NCBI GenBank assembly: GCA_963783835.1
Contig: CAWAOX010000007.1
Coordinates: 22,378-86,377 of the forward strand
Length of the DNA stretch: 64,000 bases
Direction of reading: 5' to 3'
Source: CAIQPS01 sp963783835
GTDB taxonomy: Bacteria > Actinomycetota > Thermoleophilia > RBG-16-64-13
Shown: one piece after another, positions 15,298-24,180 of the stretch
How the letters are laid out: every line of letters starts with the position of its first letter
How positions within the stretch are numbered: the stretch's first letter is position 1
Position numbers and translations under genes: made by a program
The notes under the pieces: generated by a model
What the model saw: only the letters and a program-made list of their open reading frames with translations
What the model was told of the DNA's origin: nothing
The model's database searches: none

Positions 15298-17367
15298 GTG
15301 GGAGATAGTCTGCACATAGCTCTGGTCGCTCCGTTCTCCTGGACCCAGCCGAGCGCCGTCAACCAGCACGTGGCCGATCTTGCCCGGGCTCTCAAGGCCC
15401 GGGGGCATCTGCCTGTGGTGGTCGCCTCCTCCGACGAGCCCGAAGACGGCGCCCGCACGCGAGCGCTGTTCCAGCGCGCCCGAGGCCAGGTTGTCACCCT
15501 TCTCGCGGACTATCACACCGGATCGTCTCCTCATCGCCTGCTCCTCCCGCTCGCGGGCAAAGGCCCACTCAGCCCCGAGGACCAGATCCCGGTCGTCCCG
15601 GTGGGTTTCAGCTTCCCGGTGCGGTTGAACGGCAGTGTGGCGAACCTCGGTCTGCCGGTGGACATCACCTCCCGCATGGAGAAGCTCATGCTCGGAGCCG
15701 ATTTCGACCTGGTCCACGTCCACGAGCCGCTGGCTCCGTCGCTGAGCTTCACAGCGCTGCGGGAGGCGCGGTGTCCTGTCGCCGCTACCTTCCACTTGAC
15801 GCCTGTGGCCGCCGCCGCCTACGAGCTGGGGCAGTCCGTACTCGATCGCTTCTTGCGGCGGTTGAACGCCCGCGTGGTGACCTTTCCCGAGGGACGGCGG
15901 ATGATGGACGATCTCTACCCGGGGGACTACGAGTTCATCAGTTGTGGGACGACGGTGCGGCCGGTCGAGACTGGCGGTCCCTCTCGAAGCGCAGCCTCTC
16001 CGCGTTTTGGCCTGTACGTATACCGTGGCGATTCCCGGCGCTCATTGCGAGCGCTGCTACGCGCCCTCGCCGACGACTTTCCCTCAGGCCTTGACCGACT
16101 TGTCATCGCTTTTCAGCAGGCCTCCGTGGATCGCTGGCCGCCGCGCGCCGTGCCTCGCAAACTGCGGACCCGGGTGGACCTCGTGCGGTTCGAGTCGTCC
16201 GAGGAACTGGGTCCGGTCTATCAGGGCGCGCAGGTCGCCATCCTTCCCTTCCTCGGCGGTGAGTGGCTGTGCAGTTCTATCGCCGAGGCGGCACTCTGCG
16301 CGTGCCCGGTCGTCGGTCCCGACCTGCCGCCGGTGCGCGACTATGTCGAGTCTCTCGGCGCGGTCCCGGACGGCTCCGCCCCTCGGGGCGCAGTGTTCTC
16401 GCCCAACGATTTCGGCTCGCTCGGCCGAGCGGTCGCGGAGGTGCTCCGACCTGCGAGCGGCACGGATACCGCCGCCCTCGCGCCCGCCGGCGCGCCGCCC
16501 GAGCGCGGGGACTTGGCTTACTCGATGTCCAACGTCGCGGAGCGGCTCGAAACTCTGTACCGGGATACGATCGCGGCCGCCACCGGGGGCCGGGTGGGTG
16601 GGAGGACTCTGGCCGCCATGCATTCCCTTCAGGTTCGCGGCATAGGCGAGGAGCCGCTTCGTAGGCGGGCAAAGCTGGCGGTGCTGAGCCCCGCCCGGCC
16701 GGACTGGATCAACGCCGACCTGCATATGCACTCAAACTTCTCCAAGGACTGCACGCACACCGTCGAGTCGATCATCCGCACGGCCCGGGAGATCGGATTG
16801 GGAGCCATCGCGCTCACCGACCATAACGAGATAAAGGGAGCCTTTCTTGCGCGGGAATTGGCCGAAGGCGATCCCTTCGTCATTGTGGCCGAGGAGATCA
16901 AGTCCAAAGAGGGCGAAGTCATCGGTCTCTTCCTTCAAGAGTACATCCCCCCGAAGTTGAGCTTCGACGAGACCCTCTCCCGGATCAAGGAGCAAGGGGC
17001 TCTGGTCTACGTCCCCCATCCCTTTGATGCCCTGCGCACCACCCCAACGTACCAGACGCTCGTCGACAACCTGCATCGCATCGACGTCATCGAGATCTAC
17101 AACGCAAAGGTCGCCCTCTCTTCGTTCAACCTCAGCGCCGAGCGCTTCGCCGCCAAATACAATATCGTTGCCGGGGCGGGCAGCGACGCGCACGTGCTGC
17201 AGGCCCTGGGGACGGCCATGTTGCGGATGCCGAAGTTCGACGACCCGGAGAGCTTCATGGCGGCCCTGTGGGAGGCGGATATCATCGCCCGCCGTAAGAG
17301 CCTGCTCTACCTGCAATCGCTCAAGCTCTTGCACACCACTCTCGACCGGGTTCTGCCCGAGGAGTAA
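15298..17367 (+). CDS. PimA-like glycosyltransferase fused to a PHP phosphoesterase domain
   Basis: 689 residues from GTG 15298 (ATG 15271 is an alternative). Residues ~5-420 are a GT-B/GT4 glycosyltransferase resembling phosphatidylinositol mannosyltransferase PimA: HIALVAPFSWTQPSAVNQH near the start, then DFDLVHVHEPLAPSLS and VAATFH. The usual EGFG..EAMA donor motif is altered to GEWLCSSIAEAALCACPVVG. From about residue 470 a PHP domain begins with DLHMHSNFSKD (His476/His478), then LTDHNEIKG, VPHPFD and GAGSDAH, so its metal-binding residues look intact. PHP domains hydrolyse phosphoesters. Next to PIP synthase and inositol-phosphate synthase, the fusion could remove the inositol phosphate and then glycosylate the lipid (inference). 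Confidence 0.85.
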   Translation: MGDSLHIALVAPFSWTQPSAVNQHVADLARALKARGHLPVVVASSDEPEDGARTRALFQRARGQVVTLLADYHTGSSPHRLLLPLAGKGPLSPEDQIPVVPVGFSFPVRLNGSVANLGLPVDITSRMEKLMLGADFDLVHVHEPLAPSLSFTALREARCPVAATFHLTPVAAAAYELGQSVLDRFLRRLNARVVTFPEGRRMMDDLYPGDYEFISCGTTVRPVETGGPSRSAASPRFGLYVYRGDSRRSLRALLRALADDFPSGLDRLVIAFQQASVDRWPPRAVPRKLRTRVDLVRFESSEELGPVYQGAQVAILPFLGGEWLCSSIAEAALCACPVVGPDLPPVRDYVESLGAVPDGSAPRGAVFSPNDFGSLGRAVAEVLRPASGTDTAALAPAGAPPERGDLAYSMSNVAERLETLYRDTIAAATGGRVGGRTLAAMHSLQVRGIGEEPLRRRAKLAVLSPARPDWINADLHMHSNFSKDCTHTVESIIRTAREIGLGAIALTDHNEIKGAFLARELAEGDPFVIVAEEIKSKEGEVIGLFLQEYIPPKLSFDETLSRIKEQGALVYVPHPFDALRTTPTYQTLVDNLHRIDVIEIYNAKVALSSFNLSAERFAAKYNIVAGAGSDAHVLQALGTAMLRMPKFDDPESFMAALWEADIIARRKSLLYLQSLKLLHTTLDRVLPEE

Positions 17368-17455
17368 CGCGGTCCGCCACCGGCCGAGAGGCCTCGGTCG
17401 CAGCGCGGGCGTCCGCGCCGGAGGATTTCACCGTTCGCCCGCCAATATAGTCAGC

Positions 17456-18079
17456 ATGAACAACTCCCAGCCTCACACCGAGGCCACCGAGATATACCGC
17501 AAGCTCGAGGAACGGGCGATAAGCGACAGCAACGACCTCAACCGCCGCGTCGTCGCCTGCAGGAGATGCCGCAGAGGGCAGGGTTACCTACCCACCGTCG
17601 GGTCCGGTCATCCGCTCGCCGATATCCTTCTGGTGAAATACCAGCCGCACTACCTTGAGGTGAACGAAGGGGTGTCGTTCTACGGCCGGTCGGGGTCCGC
17701 GATCCTCAAGAGCATGGAACGGCTTGGCGTGAACCCTCTGGTGGTCTACGGCAGCAACCTGCTCAAGTGCCACGACGTCCGGCCGGCAGAGGGCGAGAAG
17801 AACTGCCTGCTGTATTGGCTGGAGGAGTTTCACATCACGCACCCTCGCATCATGGTCGTGATGGGCCGGCAGACGATGCTGGCCATCAACAAGGCCAGGG
17901 TAGCCGGGATGAAGCGGCTGGCCTGGGACCCGGGGGCTCTACAGACCTTCACGCCCTTCTGCAAGGCACTGGTCACCCCGGATATCGACGCCTCGCTTGA
18001 CGACGACCAGGCCAAGGCGGAGTTCTGGAAGGCCTTCCGCAGCCTCGGAGAGTGGTTCCAGGACGAACCGCCTTACTAG
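17456..18079 (+). CDS. Divergent uracil-DNA glycosylase superfamily protein, Fe-S type
   Basis: 207 residues from ATG 17456. Four cysteines match the family 4/5 Fe-S pattern in outline: Cys35-x2-Cys38 early, and Cys105-x11-Cys117 in the middle (NLLKCHDVRPAEGEKNC). SFYGRSGSAILKSM aligns with the region where family 4 enzymes read PFVGxAGxLL, and VVMGRQTM with the 'lGxxA' strand. The usual catalytic GEAPG motif is missing (LLVKYQPHYLEV instead), so uracil excision cannot be assumed. It could bind DNA or be a UDG-like enzyme of another specificity. Confidence 0.65.
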   Translation: MNNSQPHTEATEIYRKLEERAISDSNDLNRRVVACRRCRRGQGYLPTVGSGHPLADILLVKYQPHYLEVNEGVSFYGRSGSAILKSMERLGVNPLVVYGSNLLKCHDVRPAEGEKNCLLYWLEEFHITHPRIMVVMGRQTMLAINKARVAGMKRLAWDPGALQTFTPFCKALVTPDIDASLDDDQAKAEFWKAFRSLGEWFQDEPPY

Positions 18080-18171
18080 ATAGCCCGCGGGGACCTGCTC
18101 GGCCGTCCTAGTGTGACGCCGGGCAAGCGCCCGACAACGTCCACCCAATCTTCAGATGGAGGATGGCCGGT

Positions 18172-18792
18172 ATGAGGAAGATCGCTGTAGTGCTCGCAAT
18201 CGCATCGGTGCTGTTGGTCGTCGTCGGGTGCGGGGGCCAGGGCACCGAATCGGCGGACGAGACATCGACTTCCTTGGCGCCCTCTGGGGGCCTGGTCACG
18301 ACCTCGTCAAGTGACACCACGGCATCGACCGCGGGCGGAAGCGGAGCGACGTCGTCGAAGGTCTTCGAGCCCAACCAACTGCTGTCGGCCGAAGAAGCAT
18401 CGGCGATCGCGGGTCATCCCATAACGATGGATGAAGGGACCCTCAACAAGGACGCGGAGAGCGGCGTCATCTCCGAGAGATACAAGTACGACCTGGGAAG
18501 CTCAACGGTCCACGCTCTCGTGGAGATCCACCAGGACAGTCTCAAGGAGAGCGACGGCAGCGTGAAGGATGCCTTCCTGTTCGAGAGGGACCTCATCAAG
18601 GACGACATCACCGCGGTAGATCTCGGCGACGACGCCTTCACGCTCAACAACACCGGTCAGTTGCACCTGCTCTACGACGGTTACTATATCGTCGTCGCCT
18701 TCGACGCCGACGAGTACGACTCGTCGAAGAACGCGCCGCTCAACACAGAGCTCGGCAAGAAGATCCTGGAGAATCTCAAAGCGAAGCTATAG
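18172..18792 (+). CDS. Secreted lipoprotein of unknown function
   Basis: 206 residues from the second ATG (18172), which lies 9 nt after GGAGG; the first ATG at 18163 abuts it. A signal segment with lipobox VVGC predicts lipidation at residue 20. A Ser/Thr-rich linker (about residues 25-60) leads to a compact domain beginning LLSAEEASAIAGHPITMDEG. This 'L..aeva.i.G.p' opening is shared by many actinobacterial lipoproteins, but I cannot name the family. The 3' end overlaps the convergent RNA methyltransferase gene by 6 bp. Confidence 0.8.
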   Translation: MRKIAVVLAIASVLLVVVGCGGQGTESADETSTSLAPSGGLVTTSSSDTTASTAGGSGATSSKVFEPNQLLSAEEASAIAGHPITMDEGTLNKDAESGVISERYKYDLGSSTVHALVEIHQDSLKESDGSVKDAFLFERDLIKDDITAVDLGDDAFTLNNTGQLHLLYDGYYIVVAFDADEYDSSKNAPLNTELGKKILENLKAKL

Positions 18793-20235
18793 TGACAGAG
18801 ACCCCACGCACTCCACGTGCGGGGTGTGCGGGAACATGTCCACGGGCGTGACGCGCTCGAGGCGGTAGCCGAAGTCCTGGAGCCGGGCGACGTTGGGTCC
18901 CATCGTGGCCGGGTTGCACGAGACGTAGACGATCCGGGGTGCCGCAACCTCGCCGATGCGGGCGATGGTCTTTTCTGTGAGCCCCGCGCGCGGGGGATCG
19001 ACGATAAGGACGTCGGGTCTTCTGACCACCTCCGGGAGCTCGCGGGCCCCGTCCGCCACTTCGCGCAGCACCTTGGCCACGTCCCCTTCGACGAAGAAGG
19101 CGTTCTCTATTCCGTTGAGGCGGGCGTTCTCGCATGCGTCTGCCACGGCCGCGGGTATCGCCTCGATCCCCATGACCGCCCGGGCGCGTCCGGCAAGCGA
19201 GAGGCCGATGGAGCCGACCCCGGAGTACAAGTCCCAGATGACCGGGCCGGCCGTGTCCCTGTTGCCGACCGGGCTGGCGGCGGCTGAAGTGATTTCCCGA
19301 GCGACGAGGCCGTACAGCAACTCCGTCATTCCGGTGTTCGTCTGGAAGAACGCGTCGACCGAGACCTTGAGGCTCAGCCCGGCGACCTTCTCCAGCAGAT
19401 AGGGCCGGCCCCAGAGGGTCGTCGACTCTAGACCATTGCTGATCTCGGCTCTTCCACCGTTGACGGCGTGGACGAGGCCCACCAGCTGCGGATGGGCCGC
19501 GCGGAGCCGGTCGACAAGTCGGGCCACACCCGGCAGCTCGCCGGGGATCGTGACCAGACTGAGGAGGAGCTCGGATCCCCCCTGGGCGGAACGCGCCAGA
19601 AGATGTCGGGCGAAGCCCTCGCCTCTCCGCGGTTCCCAGCCCGGCAGACCTTCGTCCCGGAGCCAGGCTTCCACCGTCGTCCGGGCCTGCTCCAGCCCGG
19701 TCTCGAGAAGATGGCATTGGGAGAGCGGAAGGACGGAATCCCATCGTCCCGGTGGCCGGAAGCCGACGACCGCGCCCTCGGGAGCCGTGCCGATGGAGAA
19801 ATCCGCCCGGTTGCGATACCTCCACGGGTCGGCCATGCCGGTTATGGGGAGCATCTCGAAGTCACGCAGACCACCCAGGTGCTCCAGAGACTCCCGGACC
19901 TGCCTGGTCTTGTACGCGAGTTGCACCGCGTAGTCGAGCCCCTGCCAGACACACCCTCCGCAGGTGCCGAAGGAAGGGCAGCGATGAGGTATCCGATCGG
20001 GCGAAGGAGTGAGGATCGTCTCCGCTCGGGCCTCGGCATAACGCTTCTTCAGCTTGGTGATGCGGGCGCTGACGATGTCGCCGGGGACGGCCCCGGTCAC
20101 GAACACGACGAATTCGCCGATCTTCGCGATGCCTGCACCGCCGAAGGCCAAGTTGGTGACGCTCACGTCGACAAGCTGGTTCTTCTGTAGCCTCACGGCC
20201 CGCTCGATCTGCTGTTTTTGCTTCTGCTCCTCCAT
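18787..20235 (-). CDS. 23S rRNA (uracil-5-)-methyltransferase, RumA/RlmD family
   Basis: 482 residues. An N-terminal TRAM domain (VDVSVTNLAFGGAGIAK..., with GEFVVFVTGAVPGD) binds RNA. A Cys-rich [4Fe-4S] segment follows (RCPSFGTCGGCVWQGL). The C-terminal half is the SAM-dependent methyltransferase: DLYSGVGSIGLSL for cofactor binding, VDPPRAGL, and the catalytic Cys in YVSCNPATM. It should methylate C5 of one or two uridines in 23S rRNA; RlmD, RlmC and RlmCD specificities cannot be separated from sequence alone. ATG start; apparently monocistronic. Confidence 0.92.
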   Translation of the reverse strand: MEEQKQKQQIERAVRLQKNQLVDVSVTNLAFGGAGIAKIGEFVVFVTGAVPGDIVSARITKLKKRYAEARAETILTPSPDRIPHRCPSFGTCGGCVWQGLDYAVQLAYKTRQVRESLEHLGGLRDFEMLPITGMADPWRYRNRADFSIGTAPEGAVVGFRPPGRWDSVLPLSQCHLLETGLEQARTTVEAWLRDEGLPGWEPRRGEGFARHLLARSAQGGSELLLSLVTIPGELPGVARLVDRLRAAHPQLVGLVHAVNGGRAEISNGLESTTLWGRPYLLEKVAGLSLKVSVDAFFQTNTGMTELLYGLVAREITSAAASPVGNRDTAGPVIWDLYSGVGSIGLSLAGRARAVMGIEAIPAAVADACENARLNGIENAFFVEGDVAKVLREVADGARELPEVVRRPDVLIVDPPRAGLTEKTIARIGEVAAPRIVYVSCNPATMGPNVARLQDFGYRLERVTPVDMFPHTPHVECVGSLSL

Positions 20236-20350
20236 AGGACCGAGGATTATAGCGAGCCGCCGTGGTGGAGGGCCGGCGGCGGCGTCGCGAACCTGGCGGC
20301 ATTTCCCGGCGGCCCTTGCCGCGGCGAAGAGGATTGCCTATTGTTGGGCG

Positions 20351-20698
20351 ATGTTCTGGCGCCGCAAACACAAGACCGAAAGCCGAGTCCCCGTTCCGGG
20401 TGCTTCGGCCGCCGACATCGGCTTGGCCATCAAGTTCGTCGCCGAGGCGGGCAAACAGATGCTCGAGGCGAGCCCCTCCGTGAGCGAGGTGTTGGACAAC
20501 CTGCGCCGTCTGCTGCCGGTCGTCGGCCTGGAAGGGGCCATGATCGACGCCAACCTCAGCACGCTCACACTGAGCTACTGGGGTCCGGGGATGGACTTCC
20601 CGGTGACCACGATGCGACCGGGCGTCTCGGGCGCTGCAGACATATCCCCTCCCGGGGAGACCGCTAGACCTGCCGGCCAGCAGACCGCTGAACAATGA
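20351..20698 (+). CDS. Truncated ThrE/DUF1212-like N-terminal fragment
   Basis: 115 residues from ATG 20351. Residues ~20-70 (AIKFVAEAGKQMLEASPSVSEVLDNLRRL) resemble the start of threonine/serine exporter ThrE proteins. Those begin with an amphipathic helix and 'aGas..evE..l.r'. Here the protein stops after about 115 residues with a Pro/Gly-rich tail. The ~10-helix membrane portion is absent and not found downstream, where the next gene is on the other strand. It could be a decayed remnant or a small stand-alone protein. The homology is weak, and a Shine-Dalgarno site is not obvious. Confidence 0.45.
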   Translation: MFWRRKHKTESRVPVPGASAADIGLAIKFVAEAGKQMLEASPSVSEVLDNLRRLLPVVGLEGAMIDANLSTLTLSYWGPGMDFPVTTMRPGVSGAADISPPGETARPAGQQTAEQ

Positions 20699-20771
20699 CA
20701 CCTCGCCGCCAGGGAGGCCGGCGTCTCAGGTGCCCGCGCCGCTGAGGCCGCGCCGCTGACCCTGCGCCCGG

Positions 20772-21029
20772 CTATTTACTCCTTACCGGGTGCATCAAGC
20801 CCATGACGATCAGAACGACCGCGGCGGCGCCGATCGAGATAAGAAAGCTCCAGATGTTGAAATTGTCGAAGATCCCGCCAAACCCGGCGGCCCAGCCGAT
20901 GAACCCCCCAACCAAGCCGCCGATCAGACCGGCGATCAGCGTCCTGACGAAGCCGAACCGCCGGCGGGTGATGAACCGCGCAAGGTAGCCCAGCACGAGA
21001 CCAACAAGTATCCAACTCAACAGTGGCAT
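20772..21029 (-). CDS. GlsB/YeaQ/YmgE family stress-response membrane protein
   Basis: 85 residues, full length for this small family. Three hydrophobic helices carry Gly-zipper patterns: MPLLSWILVGLVLGYLARF, then LIAGLIGGLVGGFIGWAAG, then the C-terminal helix SFLISIGAAAVVLIVMGLM. The family is also called transglycosylase-associated protein. It is induced in stress in several bacteria, but the molecular role is unknown. It is divergent from the large lipoprotein at 21190. Confidence 0.88.
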   Translation of the reverse strand: MPLLSWILVGLVLGYLARFITRRRFGFVRTLIAGLIGGLVGGFIGWAAGFGGIFDNFNIWSFLISIGAAAVVLIVMGLMHPVRSK

Positions 21030-21189
21030 TGCTTCGTCCCCCTATCTTCCGGATAAGCCTCCTGCCCAGAATCCTAGCATGGGCCGGGAACCTACTCGCC
21101 CGCCCTTTCGAGGACCAGCTCCTATACACAGGGAAACGGGTTTGGTACCGTCTGGTCCGAGCGAGTAGCCTCTAACTGGAGGTGGGTCG

Positions 21190-24126
21190 ATGCCTCGGAA
21201 GAAGCAGACGGTGCTTGCAGGTCTGTGTGTTGCTCTGATGGTCGCGGTGGGTTCTCTCCTCTTGGGCTGCGACGCGGGCTCTTCGGTCTCGACGACCACC
21301 GTCGCCACCTCCTCCCCCGCGACAGGGAGCGACGCCGGGACTCAGCCCGGCCAGTCGACGACGACAGCATCCAGCCAAGCCTCCGCCGAAGCCGATCTCA
21401 CCCAGGCGGACGGCATCTCGGACCGCGAGTGCTTTGCCCATCTGAGTGACGGGGACCCCTTCCTGTTCCCCAAGTACCGACTCGCTGTCGAACTGGCGAT
21501 GGCAAACGGCCCCGGTCGGCCGACCACGGGCGACACCATGACCTCGACAGGGCTATTGGAAGGGGCGCTGAGCGCAGAGCCGGTCGCTTCTTCTCTGCCG
21601 GCCAGACAGTCAGCATGGACCCTGCCCACCGTGTACTTGCCGCTCACCGCGAGCACGACATCGATCGTCGCTCTCAAGGTCAATGTGCCCGCCGCCGGGA
21701 CGGTGCTCACCGCAGGCGCCAAGTACGAGGTGCGGTGGAGCTACCCGATCGCCACGGCAACGTTCACCGTGTCGATCAGTACCGACAACGGCAAGACCTA
21801 CCGCGGACTGGCGACCGGCCTGACCCGCAAGAGACTCACGGTCGCCCTCCCCAACAAGACCTACGATCATTGCTACTTCCAGGTCGAGGTCGACATCGAC
21901 CCCGATGTTGACGGCGGTATCGCGGTAAGCGCTCTATCGGGACCCTTCAGCATCGAGCCCAAGCGCCAACCCGATTCCCGGCCCGCCTATCCGCCGGTGC
22001 CCGCCCCGGACCTGGCCTATGTCAAGGCGGGGACACTCTTCATCAACACGGATCAGGGCGGGGTCCGGTGGTTCCGGCTGGACAACATCGACGCGCAAGC
22101 GAAGAGGCTGGTCTGGCAGATCTCCAGCGTTCCCTACAGTGGCTTGAACTCTGAGGCTCTGGATCCTCCCGGCCTGCTTGCGGCCGGGGAGGTCAGCTCG
22201 TCGGAGAGCGAGTTTGCGGTTGACTTCACGAAGATCGTGGGCGAGCTCACTGCCGGGGTCACGCCGCTGGCCGCGGGCGGGGAGCCGGCCGCTCCCTATT
22301 CGCTCACAAAGGGGCGGGTGCTTCTTAGCCAAGACCGCTACGTGTTCTACATGCGGGTCATCGCCCTGGACGCGACGGGTGCACTCATCGGCGATGCCGG
22401 CCGTGGGATCTCGATGGGCTACGGTTCCCCGATCGTGCAGCTGGACCTCAATGACGCGATCCCGGGGGCCGCGCTGGGGATCATTGAGACCTGGTCGGGC
22501 GAGAGGGGCATGCCCAAAGATGGCTCGTACGGTTACCCGTACGAGCACCAAGTGCAGAAGGGGTTCTACGCCTACACCGACGACAAGTACTGGGACTTCG
22601 AATTCCGGTCGACGCCGGAAAGGACGGTGGCGGCTGAGTTGCAGGTGGCGACCTCGCCTTTCGGGACTGACGCGGATTCGTACGAGAACCCCGTCGGCCT
22701 GGTGCATCACCTGCGTTGGGACCAGGGCACGTTCGTCACCAACGCGTGGCGATACAGGGTTCCTCTGCACGAGTTCACGGGCCAGGTAGAGGGAAGCAGC
22801 TTCAAGCCGGCCCGTTACTACGTGAGGATGGTGTTCTTCACCGCCACGGAAGATCCGGAGGTGGTCCACCCGGTGGCGTCGGAGACGCAGACCATCTACT
22901 ACGTTTCGAGCTCGCGTCCGTCGCTCAAGAGTCCTGGTCTATCGGTCACCGACTATCGGCCCACCGAGACGATAACGGTGAAAGCGGGGGTGCCGTACAC
23001 CACGTTCAGCTACTACCAGCCGGTGCAGTGGGAGGCTCCCGACGCGAACCGGTGGTACGAGGTCACCCGGCGCATCATGGCCGACGAGATGGTGTTGACG
23101 GTCAAGACGCCTCACGGCACCATCTATCCCTATTTCACCCAGTTCCAAAAGACCGGCATGAATAAGGAGCAATACCAGGCGCTGCTCGATCAGACACTGC
23201 CGCTCGGGACCTACTTCCCCCTGACCATCACCACGGACGCCGTCGCCGACTTTCTGGACCTCCTCGGCGCCGTCTACGGCTCGATCAAGAAGGCCTACGA
23301 CGAATTCAAGACGACAATCGTGTCGTACGCCGCGGACAACTTCCCACTTATCGATAGTGATACGCGCAACGCTCTAGCCAAAGCCCTGGCTGTAGCACTG
23401 GACGCTGGTCTCGCCGCCATCGGCGTGCCGCCGACCCTGCCCGACTTCGAGGCTCTTGCCGCCGATGGGTTCGCCTACGCCTTGGGTGTCGCCATCGAAG
23501 AGGAGTGCCGGAGCCTCGGTGTGGACCCGAACCAGATAACCGACGCGATGCGCAAGGAATTGACCAAGCGGTTCTCGGCCGAGATGGCCGAGCTGGCAAA
23601 GCTCAAGACCGTGAACCCGCTTGGCGTGGGCTACCTCAAGCCGGCGAGCAGAAAGCAATTCCGTCCCGCGAGCGTGACCTTTCTCGTCCAGAACTTCACC
23701 GACCAGGTCAGTCCAAGAGGGACGCTCACCATAGGTTACAGGGCGCTCGATGGGTTCATGCACTTCTACAAGTCGGTCAACCGGCCTATCCCTCCGCTGC
23801 AGCCGAAGACCCACATGGTTATCACGATCTACCTGCAGCCGGATATCCCATACACGGGTATCACCGGTAACAAGAGCCGGTACGATTACTTCTACTTCGG
23901 CGACGGCGGCCTCTGCCAGTTCACCCTTACGGCCAAGTACGACATACCGGACGGCAAGACGCTGGCGGAGCAGCAGGGGCTGACACCCAAGGATCCGTCG
24001 CCGTTCCTGGCATACGAATACGTCTACGACCACGACCCGACGTATCGCTTCTCCTACGAGGGCGCTCCCTCCGAATGGAAGACAGGGGGCGACCCGTCGG
24101 TGAGCCCGCTGGACTTCGGCGGGTAG
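21190..24126 (+). CDS. Large secreted lipoprotein with Ig-like domain, unknown function
   Basis: 978 residues. The signal segment ends in the lipobox LLLGC (Cys27), followed by a long Ser/Thr/Ala-rich linker to about residue 70. Residues ~160-260 look like an Ig/fibronectin-type domain: VPAAGTVLTAGAKYEVRWSY, then VSISTDNGKTYRGLATGL. The middle and C-terminal parts are rich in Tyr and Trp and have no motif I recognise; a helical stretch at about residues 675-810 interrupts the beta-rich sequence. The start is ATG behind GGAGGTGGG. It stands alone between divergent and convergent genes. It is probably a surface adhesin or binding protein (inference), with no enzymatic signature seen. Confidence 0.85.
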   Translation: MPRKKQTVLAGLCVALMVAVGSLLLGCDAGSSVSTTTVATSSPATGSDAGTQPGQSTTTASSQASAEADLTQADGISDRECFAHLSDGDPFLFPKYRLAVELAMANGPGRPTTGDTMTSTGLLEGALSAEPVASSLPARQSAWTLPTVYLPLTASTTSIVALKVNVPAAGTVLTAGAKYEVRWSYPIATATFTVSISTDNGKTYRGLATGLTRKRLTVALPNKTYDHCYFQVEVDIDPDVDGGIAVSALSGPFSIEPKRQPDSRPAYPPVPAPDLAYVKAGTLFINTDQGGVRWFRLDNIDAQAKRLVWQISSVPYSGLNSEALDPPGLLAAGEVSSSESEFAVDFTKIVGELTAGVTPLAAGGEPAAPYSLTKGRVLLSQDRYVFYMRVIALDATGALIGDAGRGISMGYGSPIVQLDLNDAIPGAALGIIETWSGERGMPKDGSYGYPYEHQVQKGFYAYTDDKYWDFEFRSTPERTVAAELQVATSPFGTDADSYENPVGLVHHLRWDQGTFVTNAWRYRVPLHEFTGQVEGSSFKPARYYVRMVFFTATEDPEVVHPVASETQTIYYVSSSRPSLKSPGLSVTDYRPTETITVKAGVPYTTFSYYQPVQWEAPDANRWYEVTRRIMADEMVLTVKTPHGTIYPYFTQFQKTGMNKEQYQALLDQTLPLGTYFPLTITTDAVADFLDLLGAVYGSIKKAYDEFKTTIVSYAADNFPLIDSDTRNALAKALAVALDAGLAAIGVPPTLPDFEALAADGFAYALGVAIEEECRSLGVDPNQITDAMRKELTKRFSAEMAELAKLKTVNPLGVGYLKPASRKQFRPASVTFLVQNFTDQVSPRGTLTIGYRALDGFMHFYKSVNRPIPPLQPKTHMVITIYLQPDIPYTGITGNKSRYDYFYFGDGGLCQFTLTAKYDIPDGKTLAEQQGLTPKDPSPFLAYEYVYDHDPTYRFSYEGAPSEWKTGGDPSVSPLDFGG

Positions 24127-24180
24127 AACCAGTCACCCGCGGCGCCTGAGCTGTGGCGGCGCCGGCCCAAGTCTCGCAGG

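Noticed and set aside
17368..17455. Possible tRNA or structured RNA in the gap before the UDG-like gene
   Set aside because: Only a 5-bp hairpin is visible; no cloverleaf, anticodon arm or CCA end.
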